Shown here piece by piece: positions 18,959-22,250 of a stretch of DNA of 22,250 nt (position 1 is its first letter; every line of letters begins with the position of its first letter). The translations under genes and the position numbers were made by a program. Below the pieces are notes generated by a model. It searched no databases. It saw only the letters and a program-made list of their open reading frames with translations, and was not told the DNA's origin. Location of the stretch: the NCBI GenBank assembly GCA_031835245.1, contig JAVKOQ010000636.1, forward strand, positions 1-22,250. The letters are read 5' to 3'. The stretch comes from Balamuthia mandrillaris (lineage: Eukaryota > Discosea > Longamoebia > Balamuthiidae).

Positions 18959-21900
18959 ATGAAACAGGCCAAAGCCGTATGGGCTTACGAGGCGAAGGAC
19001 AGCACCGAGCTGAGCTTTCAAGTTGGAGACGTTATTACGGTTCTTGAGGAGGCTAAGAACGGTTGGTGGAAAGGAGAGTTAAACGGCGTTGAAGGAGAAT
19101 TTCCCGTAAACTATTGCGATATCATCGGAGACACTGGCCGTTCGTCAAGTGTTTCGGAGACAGAGGATAAGAAGCCCAAGGTGCTCATTAAGCAAGACAC
19201 CATCAACCCCAGCATTCTGAACCTCCAAAGAAAATGCGGACTTCGCGTGGATGGCGTTGAAGTTGAGAAACTGGAGTGGGATCCCGATGACAATCCGCTT
19301 CGAGCTCCCGCTGCAAGCCAAGAAGAGCTGGCGAAGAGAGTGGGGAGGGAAGGTTACAGCTTGACAGCCGGCAAGATTCAAAAGTCCTCCTTGAGGCTAT
19401 TGAGTCTGGGAAGCCTGGAGGACCTGGCGGAGCCTCGTTCCCCTGACAGAGAGCGTCAGGAAGAAGGAGACAGAGACAGCCCCATCCTTAGTCCCCGGCT
19501 CTCGCATCCGACCCGCAACAGGCCTCGCAGAGATGGAAAGGTCAGAAGGCCCTCCACTTCACGCGTGCGCTCGAAAGGGACATGGCCCACAACCGAGGAA
19601 ACGAGGCAAGATGGGGAAACCTCTTTGGATGGCTCCGCTTCTCCTGCCCCCGATACGTCCAGCACAAAGAGCTTTTCTAAATCAGAGGATGAACTCTCGG
19701 AGAATGAGAGCGACAACACGCTGGAGGAGGAGGAGCCAGAAGAGTTGCAACAGGAAGATGTTGAACATGAAGAGGAGGAATATGATGAAGACCTGGTAGA
19801 GGACTTGGAAATGCTGGAACGAGCTTCCGAAGAAGCGGAGAAAGGGCAAACCATGGTAGTCTCTTCGTCATTCTCTTCTTCAGCCACCTCTTCGCCCGTC
19901 AAAGATACAGACAACAAAGCAAAGAAAGTAGGCTTTAAGTCGCCAGGAAGACTACCATTCTCTTTTTCTTCAACATCTGAAGCTCAGCAAGCTCTTCTTT
20001 CGTCTTCCACCAAGGAAGTAACTACAGACCAAGAAAGCGACAGCCCAGCGGCCTCTCCTCATGCACTGCGAGAGAAGATGAACGTTCAAAATGCAGCGGC
20101 CACTCGCTCCGGCAGTTGGACCACCGCTGCCACGGTAATTCGCAGGAAGAAGAGCATGGATGCGGCCGAGTTCGGAGGAGTCTCCATGACCAGGAGTGTC
20201 TCCATCAGCGAAGGTCGAAAGGCCACGCAGGCCCGCGGCAGCGGTAATGTGTTGGGAGAGGATGGCAAGAAGGGGATGACCGGCAAAGCTAAACACGCAA
20301 AGAGGCCTCTAAGTCTGGTGGCGCCATTGCCCTTGAACAAGTTGGACAAGCTACGGAAAGAGAAGGAGATAAAAAGCAAGGAGAAGGAACGTACCCGCGA
20401 AAAAGAGAAGGAGAACGAGAACGAGAAAGAGAAGGAGAAAGAGAAAGAGAAAGAGAAAGAGAAAGAGAAAGAGAAAGAGAAAGAGAAAGAGAAAGAGAAA
20501 GAGAAAGAGAAAGAGAAAGAGAAAGAGAAAGAGAAAGAGAAAGAAAAGCAGAAAGAGAAGGACAAAGAGAAGGACAAGGACAAAGAAAAGGAGAAGGGAG
20601 AGGGTGACAAAGAGCGAGAAGAGGGAGGCAACAAAAGAAAAGTGGGTGGCAGGCACCGCAAATCCAAGTCCAGTGGTGGTGACCTCTCCCGCCTCATTGC
20701 CAAAGAACGGGCTTCCTCAAGCGCAGCCAACTCCAAGACCATAGACGATGATGAGTTCCATCTGCTCAAACGGTTACGCTCCGACGTGTCCTCCCAATCA
20801 GCGGACGGCCTCGCAGCAAGTAATCCTCCGCAGCGGCCGTCTTCCACTTCTTCGCTAAACAATGAAACGGAAACAACAGCAACCCCGACGGTGGTGTCGA
20901 AGCAAGGTCACCGAGACATTGCAAAGTTGAGGAAGAAATGGAAGAGAAAGCTGAAGAAGCGAGGTAATGGGGACGTGTTTGCTCAAGTGCAGCGGACATT
21001 GCTGGAGCAGACCCGGACGCCAAGTGACACCAAGATATACAACGTCAAGAAGATGTTAACCGACCTCGAAACTGCACAAAAGTACGAAGATAAGGTTGGT
21101 GTTATCCCTGTCTCTATTTGTTCCAGAACAAGAAGAAGAACTGCTGCTGACAACAAACCAAAAGGAATGCATCATTCTGTTGTTTGGCAACATGATATTG
21201 GCGCTGGAGGCCAACAAACGGCGGATGGAAAAGGAGCAAGAACAAGAGAAAACGAACAGCGCTGCCGCTTTGGAGAAAGAGCTGAAGAAGTACAACCAAA
21301 GGCTGGAGGAAGGCTCCAAAGAGAACACGGAGCAACTGACCTCTTTGCTGAAAGACCTGAAGAAGTACAAACAAAAGGCAGCTGAGGAGGCGGAACGAGC
21401 CAACAACGCGGACAAGGAAAGGAAGAAACTGAAGCAAAGAGTGAAAGAATTGGAGAAGGAGAAAGATAAGATCGACAAGAAGGAGAAAGGTTCGAGAATA
21501 TGGCGAAAAGGCGGTCGAATAGAGAAAGAAGCCAGCGGAGGAACAAGTAAAGAAGAAAACAGTTTGCCCCAACCAACAACTTCCACATCCAGTACAACGA
21601 CTACACCAGCGGCAATAAAGCAGCCACCACCGCTAGCCAGCAATGGATCAGGCTCGCTTACACGACCAGCTACCCCCTCCACCACCACTCCCACGACTAC
21701 AATGACAACCAACAACACTGCAGAAAACATCAACAGCAAAGGCTCTGGTATTTCATCAACAGGAACAGCAGCAAACCTAGCTTCCTCTACTTCGGCAGTT
21801 CCAACCGGAGCTTCTGTTGCTCCTGAATCAAACGCGACGGTCACAATATTGAGTCCATCTTCTCCAACGCCCTCTCCTGCTTGCTCTTCCTCTTTATCGT

Positions 21901-22088
21901 CCTCCTCTTTGGAATCTTCATTGGAGCGGCGCCCTTCGTCGCCAACGGCAGGCTTCGATGACATCGATAAGGAGAAGGATGTGAACAAACTGAAGGAGGC
22001 GTTGCGGAAGGAAAGGAAGCGCATCACTCAACTTGAGAAAGAACTGGCAGAAGCTAAAGAGAAAATCAAGAAGACCAGCAAAGGCTGA
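18959..22088 (+). CDS. SH3-domain protein with Glu-Lys repeat and C-terminal coiled coils
   Basis: Exons 18959-21094 and 21165-22088, 1019 residues. An SH3 domain fills residues about 3-57: AKAVWAYEAKDSTELSFQVGD, the Trp pair in NGWWKGEL, and GEFPVNY, so it should bind Pro-rich ligands. A Leu-rich segment follows (SILNLQRKCGLRVDGVEVEK to LRLLSLGSLEDL). A long Ser/Glu-rich disordered region comes next, then an uninterrupted Glu-Lys repeat (DNA 20433-20543). A helical block (LRKKWKRKLKKR to ILALEANKRRMEKE) crosses the intron, then coiled coils (LEKELKKYNQRLEE, LKQRVKELEKEKDK), a Ser/Thr/Pro linker and a last coiled coil (LRKERKRITQLEKELAEAKE). I infer a cytoskeletal or endocytic scaffold; the family is not recognised. 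ATG 18758 has a better start context and is in frame, adding 67 unconserved residues. ATG 18959, directly before the SH3 domain, is preferred. A 28-bp intron, 21099-21126, is a less likely alternative. Confidence 0.8.
20433..20543 (+). repeat. (GAGAAA)n hexanucleotide repeat coding for Glu-Lys
   Basis: About 18 perfect copies within the SH3 gene, in frame as GAG AAA, giving an alternating Glu-Lys run that should form a long single charged helix. Less regular Glu-Lys sequence continues on both sides. Confidence 0.95.
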
Positions 22089-22250
22089 GTGAGCGCACTA
22101 TGCTCTTTCACTCTTCTCATTTCTCTGCTCTTCTCGTTTCTTGTGTTATTATTTTCTATTATTGAAAAAAAAATTGTTGAACACAATAGTCAATAGTTTC
22201 CGCTTGAGAGAGAACAAAAAAAAAAAAATAGGCAAAGCTAATCCTGAAAG
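22089..22250. other. 3' flank of the SH3 gene
   Basis: 162 bp of T- and A-rich sequence with no canonical AATAAA and no recognisable coding content up to the window edge. Confidence 0.5.

Noticed and set aside
20086-20862. Minus-strand frame of about 258 codons with Ser-Phe repeats, opposite the SH3 gene
   Set aside because: Complement of the Glu-Lys coding repeat; the plus-strand frame is longer, continuous and contains the SH3 domain.
21099-21126. Ultra-short 28-bp intron in the SH3 gene with a good pyrimidine tract
   Set aside because: It restores the frame, but all other introns are 52 bp or more. A 70-bp intron ending in CAAAAG (21095-21164) also restores the frame.
1-22250. Mobile elements, virus-derived sequence, target-site duplications or long inverted repeats
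   Set aside because: No transposase, reverse transcriptase, integrase or capsid pattern and no terminal repeats were seen in any frame; repeats are short-unit microsatellites only.

Overview
The window is nuclear DNA of an intron-rich unicellular eukaryote. By matching conserved protein blocks across GT-AG junctions I could build nine gene models with about 58 introns, mostly 52-170 bp. In each model the exon lengths sum to a multiple of three. The intron density, sense-polarised CT repeats, Lys/Glu- and Gln-rich insertions inside conserved domains and tight gene packing would fit a rhizarian, for example a foraminiferan such as Reticulomyxa. That placement is inference. No mobile element, virus fossil, CRISPR array, rRNA or convincing tRNA is visible.

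Layout, left to right: aladin nucleoporin (AAAS; +, about 228-2704); CBP80 of the nuclear cap-binding complex (-, 6358-2793), convergent with aladin; an 83-residue Cdk-substrate-like or stathmin-like protein (-, 6986-6559); Vps52 of the GARP/EARP tethering complex (-, 10314-7271); a CUE-RBR E3 ubiquitin ligase (+, 10517-12869), divergent from Vps52; a 700-residue PH-like plus tandem ubiquitin-like-fold protein (-, 15862-13003); mitochondrial GatC (-, 16837-16207); an ORC1-type AAA+ replication initiator (-, 18705-16883); and an SH3/coiled-coil protein (+, 18959-22088), divergent from ORC1.

Most genes are housekeeping functions of different pathways, so this is not a cluster. Aladin and CBP80 both belong to nuclear RNA and pore biology but look like chance neighbours.

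The most notable signal is regulatory. An 8-bp palindrome, TGTCGACA, occurs exactly four times, with a fifth site differing at one base. All five copies lie in upstream regions. In two promoters, those of ORC1 and of the small protein, an E2F-like TTTGGCGGGAA site lies exactly 26 bp from the palindrome. The small protein also carries S/T-P sites and an RRRLSF cyclin-docking-like motif, so I read the pair as a candidate G1/S regulatory module. Other points: CT repeats always read CT on the sense strand of the host gene, and about a quarter of 3' splice sites end in a purine-rich AAG rather than YAG.
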